Assembly: GCF_025698545.1 (NCBI RefSeq)
Contig: NC_068571.1
Span: 41,511,733-41,575,732, forward strand
From: Gossypium raimondii
Lineage: Eukaryota > Streptophyta > Magnoliopsida > Malvales > Malvaceae
DNA: 64,000 bases
Direction of reading: 5' to 3'
The translations under genes and the position numbers were made by a program. Under the pieces are notes generated by a model that saw only the letters and a list, made by a program, of their open reading frames with translations, searched no databases and was not told the origin of the DNA. This document shows, piece by piece, positions 11,860-24,475 of the stretch; position 1 is the first letter of the stretch; the number at the start of each line of letters is the position of its first letter.

Positions 11860-12290
11860 TGTTTCAACTGCAAAATAAAAAATACGAAAACGTAAAGATG
11901 GACACCGAGATTGTTTACGTAGTTCAACCTCAGTCTACGTTTGCGAAGCCTTGCCTATAACAATGTTCCACTATCTTTCTCACAATACAATCAATGATTT
12001 AAGTCCTAACATCAGTCTAGCTCTCACCAATTTAGTGACCTCATAGTTGTACAAAGACTAGATCACACTCCCATTAAGCTCAAAAGCTTAGTTTTGCAAT
12101 CCAAGAGACTTTCTTTATTGCTTACAAAAACAATGCACATATAACATATTCCTAACTTGAACAAATTTGTGCTCTCTCAATCTCTCGATTACTCTCGGCT
12201 ATCTCCTTAACCTAGATAAAACTTAAGTTTATATACTACTTAAGTTTTGCTTACGAAAGAGTCATAATCTAATCACTTTTATATAAAGTA

Positions 12291-14833
12291 TGTCGAAACC
12301 GTTTTTTGAAAACAAAAAGGTTGAGTTGTCGACTTTAAAAACAAAAATTGGAGTCGCCACCGATCCTTTTATCGAGGTGTGATCGGCTCACCTTAAAAAT
12401 AATTTTGGTCTGCGAAATTTGAGAAAACAGGTTTGAGTGTCAGTTACGCACGAGGAAGGGTTAGCACCCTTGTAACGCCCAAAATCGGTACCGAATTGAT
12501 TGTTTAATGTCTTGGTGTCAAAGATTTAAAAAGATTTAAAAAAAAAACTCAAATGATGAAATTTTAAAAAGATATTCAATTGTTTAAGTCAGACGAAGAA
12601 ATCGAGACTCAATACGTTAGAGTACAATTTCTCAGAATCCCCTAACTTTGAATATTACTTTTGTTTTATAAGAAAATCTTCACCTCGAGAAAGCAATATG
12701 TCATGTCCAATACATTAGGACACAACAGGTTGAATTCCCAAAAAATGATTTTTATATTTACGTGTTTTGAATACAAAATATTCTTGATTATTTAGGTTTA
12801 ACAAGGAAAATTGGAACCCAATAAGTTAGGGCTCAATTTTCTCGAAACTCCCAAATATCGAATATTACATTATCTTAAAAGCCTTTGAAAAAATGATTTT
12901 AATGCTTTGATGAAACCAAATATATTTTCTTTAAAAGTATGATAAAATGTTAACATACAACATAAAACAAACACTTTAATATGAAATATATATATATATT
13001 TACAAAATATATATATAAGTACAATATATAAGAAAATTTGAAAATATGTGTATGCATATATTAAAACACATATATATAAGTATACATATAAAAGGAAAGT
13101 AATGAAATATATAAAACAAAAACTTATAATAATTTCTCAAAAAATATGCATGTATATATTATAAAAACACATGTGTATGTACATGTGAAAATTATGAAAA
13201 TAAAAAAAAAGTGTGTATATGTGTATATATTTACAAAATAAAAAAGTGTATAAGTATATATATTGGTAAGTCATGAAAATACGTATATGTATATATTTAA
13301 ATACTTATATATATGTACAATATGTATATAAATAACGGAATATATATATAGAATAATAAAAAATGTTTATAATAATTCAAAATATAAAAATGTATATATA
13401 TATATACTATAGAAAATGTGTATTTTGGATTGTAAAATATGGGAAACATGTGTGTATTCTAAAATGTGTATGCATACATATATATACTTTTGTAAAAAAA
13501 TGAAGAATAATATAAAAAATATAAAACATACATATATGCATATTTACAAAAGTAAAAAAAATTGAAACTAAAATATAAAAGTATATGTATGTATATAAAA
13601 GTTACGAAATAAAATAATAATAATAATATGTATAAAATATATATTGGTGTACGTATAATGCATATATATATATTATAAAAACAATGCGTGTATACTATAT
13701 AAAAATGCATATATATATATATTATAAAAACAATGCGTGTGTACGAATATAGAAATAATAATAATAATGATAATAAATAATATAATAATAAATAATGGTA
13801 TAATGATAATAACATAAAAAAATAATAATAAAATAGCTAAAAAATGGACTAAATTGAACTAAAAACGAAAAAATGGGGCAGATTTGAAATAACTTAAAAG
13901 ACAGGACTAATTTGAATGCGCGAACTACAATGGAGGACCAAAAGGGAAATATTCCCTGCCCTCCTAAACGTTGGGTAGCCCTGGAATTAAACGTCACACG
14001 GGTAAAATATTTGGGCCAAATTTAAAAAAAAGCTACGGACTTGATTAAAACGCTTCGCAAAAGGGAGGGCCTAACTGTGGAAATTTACCATTTAGGCCAG
14101 AACGCGCGGACCCTGCTTGCGGGTCGGGTCGACGCGCGGATCTGGCCACTAAAACGGCGCCGTTTACCTCTGTTATTTAAAACAGTTTTCTTTCTAAAAA
14201 ACATATTTGCAGCAGAAAAGAAAAAAAAAACTAAACACCCTCTGCTAGGGTTTCGTCCCTAGCTTCTAAGGCCCCGCCGTTCTCGGCCAATCGGCCGATT
14301 CAAATCCTCGCCATTCCAGCTCCGATCCAAGCGAAGTAGGCCTAGGTTTTCGACGGCAAGACCACGTAGGTAAGAATCCCCTCTTTCTCTATTGCTATTT
14401 TTGTTAAAAAAGAAAATGAACATAAAAAGAAAAAAATGGAATCGCAATCACCTTTGATTTTATTACCCTTTTGTATTCTAAGAACTCTGTCCTCCCCTCA
14501 AATACAAAAACATTGGCCCTTATATAACCCGAATCATTTTTGTTATTTTACATATTTTTCTCTACTGAACTCTTCTAATCCATGTTTGCAGGAGCTCGTG
14601 GAGAAGCAGCTTGCGTGAAGGAAATCGGCTCCGAGACGTGCGGCGGCTGGGGTCTGGGGAAGCTGTTTAGTTTTAGGGTTTTGGGTGTTTTTCTATTTTT
14701 GGGCTGTTGGGTTATTGGGTTTTGGGTTGTTAGTTGGTCTGTTGGGCCTATTGGGCTTGTAACAAACCTGGACTGAACCATTTTGTTTTTGTTTGGTTAC
14801 TTTAGCGGGCCGGGCAAAAATTTGGGCCCTACA
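12291..14833 (+). repeat. Solo LTR, TGTCGAAACC family, with perfect TSD
   Basis: A 2,543-bp block starts TGTCGAAACC and ends GGGCCCTACA, and is flanked on both sides by the 5-bp direct repeat AAGTA (12286-12290 and 14834-14838). It has no internal coding region, so it is a solo LTR, probably Ty3/gypsy. It shares its start, the GTTACGCACGAGGAAGGGTT block and its 3' end with 56539-58862. The interior 12960-13830 is a long AT-rich, TATA-repeat stretch. Confidence 0.88.
12960..13830. repeat. TATA-rich low-complexity tract inside the solo LTR
   Basis: Repeated TATATA, ATGTATA and ATAATA units. Long open frames rich in Tyr, Ile, Leu and Phe here are composition artefacts. Confidence 0.8.
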
Positions 14834-15137
14834 AAGTAAATCTAAACATCAGCATATGATAACAATTCTATAAGAGTTTTAGTGTAATTGAAAGTCTTCA
14901 ACTATAAAGTGATTTTACTTGTTCCGTAAGTAACCAAACTTAAACCACAAGAATCCATCTTCAAGTCTTCAATTTTAAATCAATTGGTTTTCATGGGTTG
15001 AGCTCTAACTCATCCAAATATCTTTAAAACAGATAGTCCAATACTAGCAAATAGGCAAGTATGGGAATGAAATAGTGCTTGAAGTTGTAGCCATTATTTC
15101 AGCCACATAATTTACCTTTCCTTCAACAGTGTCGACA

Positions 15138-16670
15138 ATCTCCTATTTTGGCAATTTTTGAGCAAAACATATACAGGGAAAATAAAATCATCACAGTTAC
15201 ATATTCTCCCCTTAAGGATCTCCCCCTAAGTAAAACAATATTCATTAAGGTAAGAAATAAGTATAAGCTTGGTAATGTGATCCAAAACATGTAAGAGAAA
15301 GAGTACAATATTACTAGATTGAGTGAATCACCACACTAGATTGACGAGAATAAGAATCCTAGGTTTGTGGTTATTGTTGCACAAAAAAAAGCATCATATT
15401 CACCAACTACTTCCTATTTTTTGTTTAATGATTGCAAAAGGATCACTAAAGCTGTCTTTCTAAGATATCCAACTTTATGGCCAATAGCTTACTGTTGCGA
15501 GCTTTAAGGTCCTTATATTCCTTTCATGGGTAACAATTTCATTAGAAAGAACTTGAGGAGCCTTTGATCAATAGTAGTTGAAGTGCTTGAGGAACTAGGA
15601 ACTGTGCCAATAGTATCAGGCACTAGTGTATCTTCAGTAGGGGCTTCTTGGTCACAACTCCCACCTTTCTTAGCAAGACAATCATCGTCTTGGTCACATT
15701 GTGTCTTTGGTTGTTTGGAAGCCAATTCCTTGTACGTATTGTTGGAAGATCGGTGACAGGGTTTGCACGTACATGTAAAATAAACAATTTTATATTTGCA
15801 TGTACGTGTAAAATAAACAATTTTATAAAACAATTTTCAAAGTGCGGCTTTACTACAAGTGTACAAGTCAAATGTAATATTTATAGTGTTACAATGGAAC
15901 ACCGGAGTATTCTAAGGATCGAACCTAAAGGAAATGGCGATTGAGTAATAGATAGCATACACGATAGAGTCTAAGCGACTACTAATACGATCTTATAGTA
16001 CAGCAAAGCATAACAAGACGAATTTGCAAGAAAATTAAATATTCTAACCTAAGGACTAAATTGAAAAAAATATAAAACTAAGAATTTAACCAATAAATGA
16101 GTAGCAACGGTTGGTTGATTTTGATGTGGTTCACCGATTCTCGGACAAGGGACTTAAATCGTTTAAATTACTAAATGGCTCCATTTTATCTTCCGATCTA
16201 AATTTTACCAACATAGACGAATTAGTTTCGATTTATCTTCTGATTTCACCGGTTAATTCAAGACTAATGAACGACTGTGCAACAAGATTTAAAGAAAAAT
16301 CAAAGTATGTCGGGGAAACCCAATTTGCCATGTCGAATAACGAAAAATTGTGCAAAAGACGCTATTTTTGCTCAAGAAAAAGCTCCTTAAGTATACCAGG
16401 AAAACCCAATTTTCCACGTCAAATTGTGGTAGATCAATCGAGTTTGGAAAAACACAGTGGAAAATAGATTTAAAGAAAAATCAAAGTTTAATTTTTTTTC
16501 AAAACAAGAGCTTGGTTGTGTTATCAAAGTAATAAACACTTAATCAAAATCGTACCTTTATGATTCGTCTAGGATGAATGCTTCGACCGAGTAGTCTTCT
16601 TCGCTATCCTCAAGCTCATGCCTGCTATCACGCCCCAATTTATGTTTTAATGTTGTTAGCATTTGGGCAA
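15138..16670. other. Retroelement-derived spacer with short tandem repeats
   Basis: 15138-15740 is 3' internal sequence of the minus-strand copia element, with purine tracts but no domain. About 15767-15832 holds two copies of a 33-base unit (GCA(C/T)GTAC(A/G)TGTAAAATAA...). 15890-16550 has two diverged copies of a block containing GATTTAAAGAAAAATCAAAG (16289 and 16464). I recognise no gene. Confidence 0.45.
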
Positions 16671-16673
16671 TAA

Positions 16674-16755
16674 TGAATTATGGCCAAGTGGTTAAGAAGT
16701 AGTGTACCTATCCTTGAGACTTGAGTTCAATTCTCCACTTTAGGTTTTTTTTTTT
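16674..16755 (+). mobile_element. tRNA-derived SINE-like fragment
   Basis: TGGCCAAGTGG (16681-16691) fits a pol III A box and GAGTTCAATTC (16722-16732) a B box, spaced 30 bases apart. A T-run (about 16744-16755) follows. The sequence between does not fold as a functional tRNA by eye, so I call it SINE-like. Confidence 0.45.
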
Positions 16756-16759
16756 AATT

Positions 16760-18949
16760 CAGCACTCCCTCCTTTTATCGCCCCTGGGGTTTTGGAAACT
16801 TAATTTTTATCATATTTTCTCCCTTTTTGTTCACACTACTTCTTTTACCCACCAAAACCCTTAAGAAAAGATATCTCTTCTCCCATTTTCCCTCCATTTC
16901 CTTTTCTTTTTTATTCTTACCTTGTTACCATCCTTTGACCCCAATCATCTTTTGATTATTTTCATTTTTTCTCTCTCCTTATCCACATTGTGTCACCCCT
17001 CTCCTTAGCTCATCTTTAGTTCTTTTATTTTCTTTTTTATTTCTTGTCACCATACCTTACACCACTATCAACACCATCGGGAGAGAGATCGAGCTTCAAG
17101 AAATAGTGAATGGTCTTATCAATACACAAATGTATAACTCCCCAGGAATTTCAATTGCGCTTATATTCATCACTGTAGGAATTGGGTTCAAGCTTTCCCC
17201 AGCCCCTTCTCATCAATGGACTCTTGACGTATACAAAGGAGTGCGGTTCGTTCGATAAATTCCTACCTCTGTCGCCGTCCATCTCCCTTGCGCCACCGGT
17301 ACCACCGCCACCCTTTTCTTCCTCCCATCTTCATCATCTCCCCTTTTTGTACCACCATTCACCACCCACCGTTGTCGCGTCGTCGGCACCACCACCGTCA
17401 TTTTTCTTTTTCTTTTTTCTTTTCTTCTCCTTTTCTCCCTCAATTTTTGTTTTGTAACTAATTTCTTCTCATATTTTTCTCTTCTTTTTTTGATTCTTGA
17501 TTGTCGAATCTCACATTACTACTCATCTCCTTTCTTCTTTTCTTTCATTATTGCCGAAACCACCACATTTATATTCATATCTACATTGTTTTATCGGTTC
17601 CGTTTTCGATCTATTATTGATAAAAGTGTAAGAATTCCTTCAAGATTTGATCTCATTCTATTACATAATATTTTTATGAACATTTCATCTTTAGACCTAA
17701 TAATAAGGTTTAATGTTTTTTCGGATCCGACGATGGTCGAAACTTACAAAATGTTTTTGTGTGTTTTCTATTAAGGTATCAATTTGGAAGGAGGAGTAGT
17801 TCAGATCTGAACAGAAGGAGTTTGGTCATCTCATATCTGAAATCCAGTGAAAGCGTAAATGCCCTTTTCAGATCTGAAAATAAAATTCAATAATATGTGC
17901 TAAGGTCGAATCTTGGTGCTAATTTTATGCGTATCATTGTTTAAAGATTCAGATCTAGGCAAGATTTGATTGGATTTGATCTGTTGGTGTACTATCATTT
18001 CAGATCGGTAGATCGATAAAAATATCTGGATGAGATCTCATTAGATTTATAGTGAAGGAGTGCATCGGTTTGGATCTGGTGTTGGTTGGTCATGCGGAAT
18101 AAGGTGTGTGCCTAACCTTGAATGTACCATATAAGTGATGAGTATGTTAATTTTCATGTGTTGACCGAATGGTCTTATGATTCAAAAGATAACCTAACGT
18201 GATTTTGTTTCCTTAATGATGGTTGAATGTGCCAATATGATTTTGTAAGGATAATAGAATGTAAGTATCCCTTAATTGAGGTAATGAGGTGTTGGTTGAA
18301 TGTTATGTGATTCCAATTGAAATCGACCGAAAGTGAATATGTGTTTTCTACTATGTTTGGTTATGTGTACTATTTAATACATTCTATATTGTTTCACATG
18401 TTCTGTAATGTTAAAGTATGCCTATTGTTACCGACATTCTAATAACATGCTAATACATGTCCACTGTTTCTATTATTCTAATTACATGAAAAATCATGCT
18501 CACTGTTAAATCTCATTGCATGTTCAAACATGCTCACTATACTAATTCTGCTACTGTCACTTTTATGTCATATTGCATTGCATTAGGGTTGGGACAAATA
18601 TGAAAGAAGGAAATTATGGCAGTATGTCTGCAATTCTGGTGGTTTAACCACATATTTCTAGTGGTTTATTTACAAACCTAGTGACTTGTCCAAATATTTT
18701 TGGCAAGTTATCTGCAATTACTAGTGGCTTGTCCATAATGTGGTGTGTACGGATGGATAAGTTCTGGGGAACTTTTACTATGGTGTGTAGCAGATGTTGG
18801 GTAGAAACCTTTCTGAATTCTGAAAATATTGCATTGCCATATATGAACATGCATTTATACATTAAGATCTACAATTCTATATTATTATAAAATTCTGAAT
18901 ATTAGTTGTCTTTAGTGCTATATTTATTTATTGATTCTGATATTTTGAG
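16760..18949. other. C/T-rich and AT-rich repeat-derived DNA
   Basis: 16780-17480 is rich in CT and CCACC runs and gives low-complexity Pro/Ser/Phe frames. 17480-18950 has no convincing coding frame. It may be part of the LTR whose 3' end lies at 19554. Confidence 0.35.
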
Positions 18950-19554
18950 TTACCACTCATACTGAGCTTATTAACTCACTCCTTAGTTTACTGTTTTTAC
19001 AGATAACCAATGAGGTTAAGATTTTGGATTCGGCAATCGAAGGAGTATCTTGGACAAATTTTAATAAACATATTATTTTTAAACTTAATATTTGTACTTT
19101 TTTTTTATTTGGGACTGTAATGTTTTATTTGGACTGTGGCATGAGACTTTAATTTGGATTTATTTTGACATCCATGTTATTTAAAGTTTTAAACTATCCA
19201 AATTTGGAAATTGATCTAATTATGTAAGCATCTTGTTTTTAATTAAAAATCTATCAAATATCACTTTTTCCACTGCAATATAAAAAAAGAGTTTTAAAAA
19301 GTAAATAAAATAGAAATCAACTTAGTTTTTCAAAATAATTAAACTTTGCAAATTAAACACTAAATTTAGTCCACTTTTGAAACTAATAAGTTTTTATAAA
19401 ATTAAGAAAGTTGCTCGATTTTACTTTTCTAGAAAAGACAAGCAAATAATTTTAAAAACACGTTTGAAATCTAATGAGTTAGCTTGGCCATCTATTTGGC
19501 CAATGTAACCTCCAGGATCTGGTCATGACATCTAGGTCGGGTGGGGAGGTTACA
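18950..19554 (+). repeat. 3' part of a gypsy-type LTR
   Basis: The block ends with a segment GGTCGGGTGGGGAGGTTACA (19535-19554), which resembles the closing G-rich TTACA ends of the TGTAAC-type gypsy LTRs seen at 44800 and 54296. I could not place the matching start; 16623 and 17131 are candidates, but neither shows a TSD. Confidence 0.35.
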
Positions 19555-20690
19555 TATGTTGAGTGTAGGCTCATTTCGAATCAGAAATTTTTTTAACAAA
19601 ATTACTAGTGAGACAATTTCATAATTTCTATAAATTTCTAGGGTCAAGTTATAAATATAAAAAATATCTCTAGAAATTTTCTCGAATAATTTCTTATGAG
19701 AATTTTTTTTTCAAGTGTATGAGAGTAATAACCTAGATTCAAAAAGAGTTCAACTAGGATTAAAATTAATAAAATTCTATTTAGATAGAAATTAAATTAA
19801 TATTAAATTAATATATTATTATCTAGATAAATATTAAATTAAATTTAATATTAAATTAATTAAAAAATATTATATTTGAAAAAATTAATTTGAAATTAAA
19901 TTACTTAGTCAATTTCAATAGGACTCTAATTTTTCCACTACTCTAATGTTGAAGAACCACCATCGTCGACCATCCGCCGGCCTCCGGATAGTCGTCGTCG
20001 CAGCCATCATGCCCGACGGTGCCATTGTCGGCGCCACTTCTCCTCGACACTCTGAACTGTTGGCATTTTGCCTGAATGAGTCTGGCCGGTTAGGCGTTCC
20101 CTTGCAGTGCAGTCAGTGTCATGGTTGGGGTGGGGCTGGCCGTTCGAACTAGTGGCCCTACGCTCAGCCTCTCCCTTTTCCTGATCGGCAGGTGATGGCC
20201 CCTTGTATAGGTATCACATTGCACACGGACTGAAAGTTCAAGTGCTAACTATGACACTAACCCTTTTTTTTTTTTAATACTCGGATTCAAGACGGTACTG
20301 AATGAGGTTGAATAATAAAATCAAAGAATGATGTTCTTTTGATCTGTTAACTTTTTTTTTTTATCTAAATGCAAATAAAATTTGTTTTAGAATTTACAAC
20401 GCCTGTATAAGATTCACCCACCTGTAAGAAATTATCAGAGTACAAAAAGGATATTATAGTGTCATTGTTTTCATTGAAAGTTGAGAAAGTTCAACGGGTC
20501 CTCAACCTACATCAACATATATGTTGTTTGACTAAACCGGTATCTGTCGTATTATCATCCCCTAAAAAAGGCAGTCTTTGCCGCTAAAATTGTCTTCTCC
20601 CTTGTGATCAATGAGAGCCAGGGCCAACAGGATGTAATGATGAAAATGGAGGCATCAGACAAATCCCTTGTAAATCTGCCGGATATCATG
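19555..20690. other. AT-rich spacer upstream of the GH18 gene
   Basis: 19740-19930 is almost pure A/T. 19945-20160 is GC-richer, with a short open frame starting MLKNHHRRPSAG that I do not recognise. No supported gene. Confidence 0.4.
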
Positions 20691-20696
20691 CTTACT

Positions 20697-20704
20697 TATA
20701 AAAC
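20697..20704 (+). promoter_or_regulatory. Candidate TATA box of the GH18 gene
   Basis: TATAAAAC lies 126 bases before the ATG. A second TATAAATA at 20786-20793 is only 30 bases upstream, too close for a normal leader. Confidence 0.45.
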
Positions 20705-20822
20705 TAGACGGCTACAATTACAAAAGCACAAATATCTTGTTTCTAGATAATAATAAATAATCTATGACAGTAATTATTGTCACCTTATAAATATCTCCTG
20801 CTGGAACTTAACAATTACCGCC

Positions 20823-21749
20823 ATGGATTCATGCATGCTTGTTGTTTCTCTCATTCTTGAGATCATCTTCATTGCTCTATTTTCCTCACACCCTGTAGTA
20901 GCAGCTAACTCGAAACTCTTCAGAGAATACATAGGAGCTGAGGACAAAGGTGTTACCTTTTTAGATGTACCCATCAATGAAGACGTAGATTTTCACTTCA
21001 TCCTTTCCTTTGCTATTGATTACACCACCTCTTCTTCTTCCCCTCCTTCCCCCACCAATGGTGATTTCAGGGTTTACTGGGATACACAAAACCTCAACCC
21101 TTCTCATGTATCCTCCCTCAAAACACATCATCGGAATGTGAAGGTAGCTATGAGTCTAGGAGGCGATACAATAGCAAACAATGAGAAAGTATACTTCAGC
21201 CCTAAAACAATCAATTCCTGGGTTAGAAATGCCATTCATTCCATAACAGATATATCAAGACAGTATCATTTGGATGGCATAGATATCGACTATGAACACT
21301 TCCATGCAGATGCTGACACATTCGCTGAGTGCATTGGGCGACTTCTTTTCTTCCTAAAACAAAATGGGGTGGTCTCATTTGCATCAATAGCACCTTATAA
21401 TGATGATTCCGTGCAACCCCATTACTTGGCCTTGTGGAGGAAGTACGGGCATCTCATAGACTACGTTAACTTTCAGTTCTACGCCTATGAAAAGGGTACA
21501 AATATTTCTCAATTCCTGAAATACTTCGACGAACAGAGCTCTAACTACAGAGGTGGTAAGGTCCTATTGAGCTTTGGCACCGATGGAAGCGGAGGGTTGT
21601 CTCCGGAAAGTGGGTTCTTTATGGCATGTCGCAGGCTGAAGCATCAGGGGAAACTTCATGGCATATTTATTTGGTCAGCGGATGACTCCATGAAAGATGG
21701 TTTCCGCTATGAGAAACGCTCACAAACCCTGTTGGCCAAATCAATATGA
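20823..21749 (+). CDS. GH18 chitinase-like protein (class III/V-related, RuBisCO-associated-protein type)
   Basis: An intronless 308-residue frame starts at an ATG in the strong context ACCGCCATGG. Residues 1-28 form a signal peptide ([20 protein letters not shown]...). The GH18 barrel follows. KVAMSLGGD near 107-115 is the second conserved strand motif. DGIDIDYE at 151-158 holds the catalytic D-x-D-x-E with Glu158 as acid/base. YVNFQFYAY near 214-222 and [10 protein letters not shown] near 280-289 are later strands. The family includes chitinase 2-like proteins and the legume RuBisCO-associated protein and narbonin; several of these have lost activity, but here the catalytic Glu is present, so hydrolysis of chitin-like substrates is possible. 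It is probably secreted and may have a defence or storage role (inference). The next gene, BTB/POZ, is on the opposite strand, tail to tail, 347 bases away. Confidence 0.9.
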   Translation: MDSCMLVVSLILEIIFIALFSSHPVVAANSKLFREYIGAEDKGVTFLDVPINEDVDFHFILSFAIDYTTSSSSPPSPTNGDFRVYWDTQNLNPSHVSSLKTHHRNVKVAMSLGGDTIANNEKVYFSPKTINSWVRNAIHSITDISRQYHLDGIDIDYEHFHADADTFAECIGRLLFFLKQNGVVSFASIAPYNDDSVQPHYLALWRKYGHLIDYVNFQFYAYEKGTNISQFLKYFDEQSSNYRGGKVLLSFGTDGSGGLSPESGFFMACRRLKHQGKLHGIFIWSADDSMKDGFRYEKRSQTLLAKSI

Positions 21750-22096
21750 TCTATTCCGAAATTAGTGTTGAAATTGCAAGATTTTGGTCTTGTTGTTGTG
21801 ATAATATTTTCATGAAATTTGTATTCTTTGGCAATTAGTATAACTTTGAAAGAGTGGGGTCTAAGTCTAAGCCTATTTGGCATCTTCAAAATTTTTTATG
21901 AATCAATCTTTTAATTTCCATTACCAGTCACCTGGACAGCAATTGAAGATAAGAAGTTTCAGTAAGAAGCAAAAAAAAAAAAAAAAATCAGGTGAGGGAA
22001 AATAATATGGATATAAGCTGAGAAAAAACAACAAAAGAATGTCATCCATATATGTATACATTCGACTATAACTCTTGTATGGCAATGACATAACTT

Positions 22097-23970
22097 TCAG
22101 GTTGGATAATTGCAGATGGTTATTTGCATGTTGGAACTATCAGGCACGTCAGCGTACTGTCTAATGAAGGCTCTTCTCCACCAAACTTCAAATGCTCTCT
22201 GGATATTGGGATAGTCATCCCCTTTATTCAGAAACCGATGGAACCAGTTGAGCAGAATAACCTGTTGTTGCCGCAACGAAAGCGTAAGAATTGTCTGACT
22301 GAGTCCTTCTTCAATTAGTTTTTTATCTACAGATCTAGAAGCCCTTCTCATCCATCTAAAATCTTCGTAAAGAGCGTCCAACCATGTTGACAGCAGAGAG
22401 AATCGGCTGTCTTTGGGCACCAAGATGTTTCCTCTACCAATTGCGATGCATAGTTGAGCAGTGATCCTGCTGATTTCATGTCGGTACATGGTGGGAATCC
22501 TGGAATGGAGTTCTGCAAGTTCCTTTTGATCTGCCCACAATTTCACGAAGTCATTTGCCATCCTTTTATCGATTAGAATATCAACTAGCCACTGCAAATT
22601 GTTAGCTTCTCGAGCTATTTCAGCCATTAAAACTCCTCGTTCTTGCCTGCTGCTGTCCATGCACATAGCTTCAGATAAGCAAAGCACGAGAGAACAAAGA
22701 CATCTATGACAAAGATGATAAAGGGTATCTTTGGAGACATCAAGCCGGCTGTTATAATCAAACGAATCTTCTCTGAGTAACCGTGAAATAAGAGTTTTCA
22801 TTTCTCGACGCGCTTTATCATCTTTTGCTTGAAGAACACCACTAAGTAGCTTCAAGAAGATGTCATCTGTTCTCACAGAAGTAGACGGTTCGGATAATAC
22901 TCTCTGAAGAACTTCAGTCATCGAGCCATGAAGCTCAAGTTGGCAGAGAAGAGATAGGACTTTCTCCTCTTCATCCTCGGACCACGGGACAGCTTCCAGA
23001 TATTCCAAGCACGAACTAATTCCAGCATCAAACATAATGGCCGCAGAAACCTACAACAAGCACTAATATTACAAATGCTTCACTACAGCAGATACAAGAA
23101 GATATGCCAAAAAACAGACATCCATTTCAAGCTCATCAATATAAAAGTTTTCCACTGTCAACCATGATATACCTCACTGCAATTTATCTTTACTTGGTTA
23201 AAGTAACTCATCTACCTAAGCAGGCAGGGAAAAGCACAAGAAATTTACATTTGCAGAGAGATTCACGGATATGATTCCTTTAAGTCATTGAACACTGAAG
23301 CACAAAACCAAACAATCTCTAATTATCTGAACTTTCTAACAATCCAAACAAATCATGAAGGTGAAAGCAAAATTAGAAAGAAATATACCTGAAGCAAAGC
23401 CAAGACCTTGTTAACATTTTCACCAATCAACCTCTTCTTCAAATCATCAGAGTACATCAAAACCACAGTTTCCACATAAACCTCCACGTCATCACATTCA
23501 CTGATTTCCACAGTGTGAGAAACTCCTTTCTCTTTCCTTTGACTCAACTTCTCAGCAAAGAACCTACTTTTCTCAGATAAAACTCTTTTGTGCACATCCA
23601 TTGACACTCTATGCCCATCCCTAGAGACTACGGTGAGCCTTACATCACCTGATCTAAGCCCCCAGTCGTTGGAGCTACGGGTTTTGAGTTCATCGAGGAA
23701 TTTAGCAATTCGGGTTTGCGTCTTTTTGCGAGACTCTTCAATGGCTTTGGAGTCACGGAGGTGTTCCTCCGACATCATTTCAAAGAGGGTTTGATTGGGA
23801 ATAGGGCGAGTTGACTCAGTTTGAGGAGGAGGAGGAGGAGAAGAGGAAGGAGAATAGAGTTTTGAGGTGGTGGTTGTAGAAGTTGTTCTTGATGGAGAGG
23901 AAGATAAAGACAGTGTTGGGTCCGAAATAAAGCCTTGTTTTATCATAGTAGATACTTCCCTTGAAGCCAT
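22097..23970 (-). CDS. BTB/POZ domain-containing protein (At1g63850-like)
   Basis: Two exons, 23970-23389 and 23050-22097, with a phase-0 GT-AG intron of 338 bases, encode 511 residues. Residues 1-60 are low-complexity Ser/Thr/Pro (TSTTTTSKLYSPSSSPPPPP). The BTB/POZ fold occupies about 100-194 (GDVRLTVVSRDGHRVSMDVHKRVL, then YVETVVLMYSDDL). Exon 2 opens VSAAIMFDAGISSCLEYLEA, where such proteins continue from the BTB into an alpha-helical region. It contains EDEEEKVLSLLCQLEL and ends QITICNYPT. Proteins of this group are thought to act as substrate adaptors of CUL3 ubiquitin ligases or as regulators; their targets are not known. The start ATG is the first in frame. The polyproline and (GGA)n tract at 23823-23845 is unusual in composition but in frame. 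Confidence 0.9.
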
Positions 23971-24475
23971 TGATTTTTATTTTTGAAGAAGAAGAAGCTT
24001 TTCAATAAAGAATATCAACGAACAAAAGGTAGGTTTTGATTGAATTCAGGGGGGGGGGGATTATTAGCTTGATGCCATGGATTTAAAAAAAAAAAAAAAG
24101 CTTTCTTCAAAAGAATAATAGAAAGAAATCTGGGTTTTCTTAGAATGAAGAATATAGAGTGGATCCCTTGGCAAGAAGGTATTCCTGGTAAAGAAAGGGG
24201 ATCTTCTTGCAAAGAATAAGAGAGAAATAGAGAAAAGAAGTAAACTCGTTAGTCTTGGTAAATTAGAGAAAAAGGCTGAATTTTCTCGGGAAAATAGAGA
24301 GAGAAGTTGAATTCTGTTGATAAACTAGAGAGATAAAGAATCCAAGGAGCGGAAAGCTTTGAATCCGTAATCTCAAAGAGACAGTGTGTGCCCGGCAACT
24401 GAAACTGGCAACAGTAATTATTATATTTCTTTGGGTCAATGTATCTGGCGGTCCTCCTATCATATACATACAATC
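23971..24475. other. Leader and promoter region of the BTB/POZ gene
   Basis: Purine-rich DNA with GAAGAA and AGAGA runs, typical of plant 5' leaders on the minus strand. No clear TATA box. Short frames here start at TTG, not ATG, and are not supported. Confidence 0.4.

Larger units (their letters stand above)
11860..15137 (-). repeat. Copia-type LTR split by a solo LTR
   Basis: Removing the nested block 12291-14838 leaves about 730 bases that begin TGTCGACACTG on the minus strand (15137) and end TGAAACA (11860). Just upstream on the minus strand is the purine tract AATAGGAGAT, and further up are AGGGGGAGATCC and AAGGGGAGA (15213-15235), again like the multiple tracts of Sirevirus elements. 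The segment AATCTCGGTGTCC near 11905 resembles the end of many copia LTRs. No coding domains are attached. Confidence 0.5.

Noticed and set aside
13459..13997. Long minus-strand frames rich in Leu, Tyr, Ile and Phe
   Set aside because: They are read from TATA-repeat DNA inside a solo LTR; composition alone produces them.
15513..15944. Overlapping frames on both strands near the 33-base repeat
   Set aside because: They are mutual shadows created by the short tandem repeat, with no recognisable domain.
16681..16732. tRNA gene
   Set aside because: A and B boxes are present, but I see no acceptor stem or plausible anticodon arm, so it is called SINE-like.
17182..17457. Pro/Ser/Phe-rich frame
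   Set aside because: It comes from C/T-rich low-complexity DNA, with no domain and no splice or promoter context.
24249..24473. Two overlapping frames upstream of the BTB/POZ gene
   Set aside because: They lie in the probable leader and promoter of that gene and show no domain.
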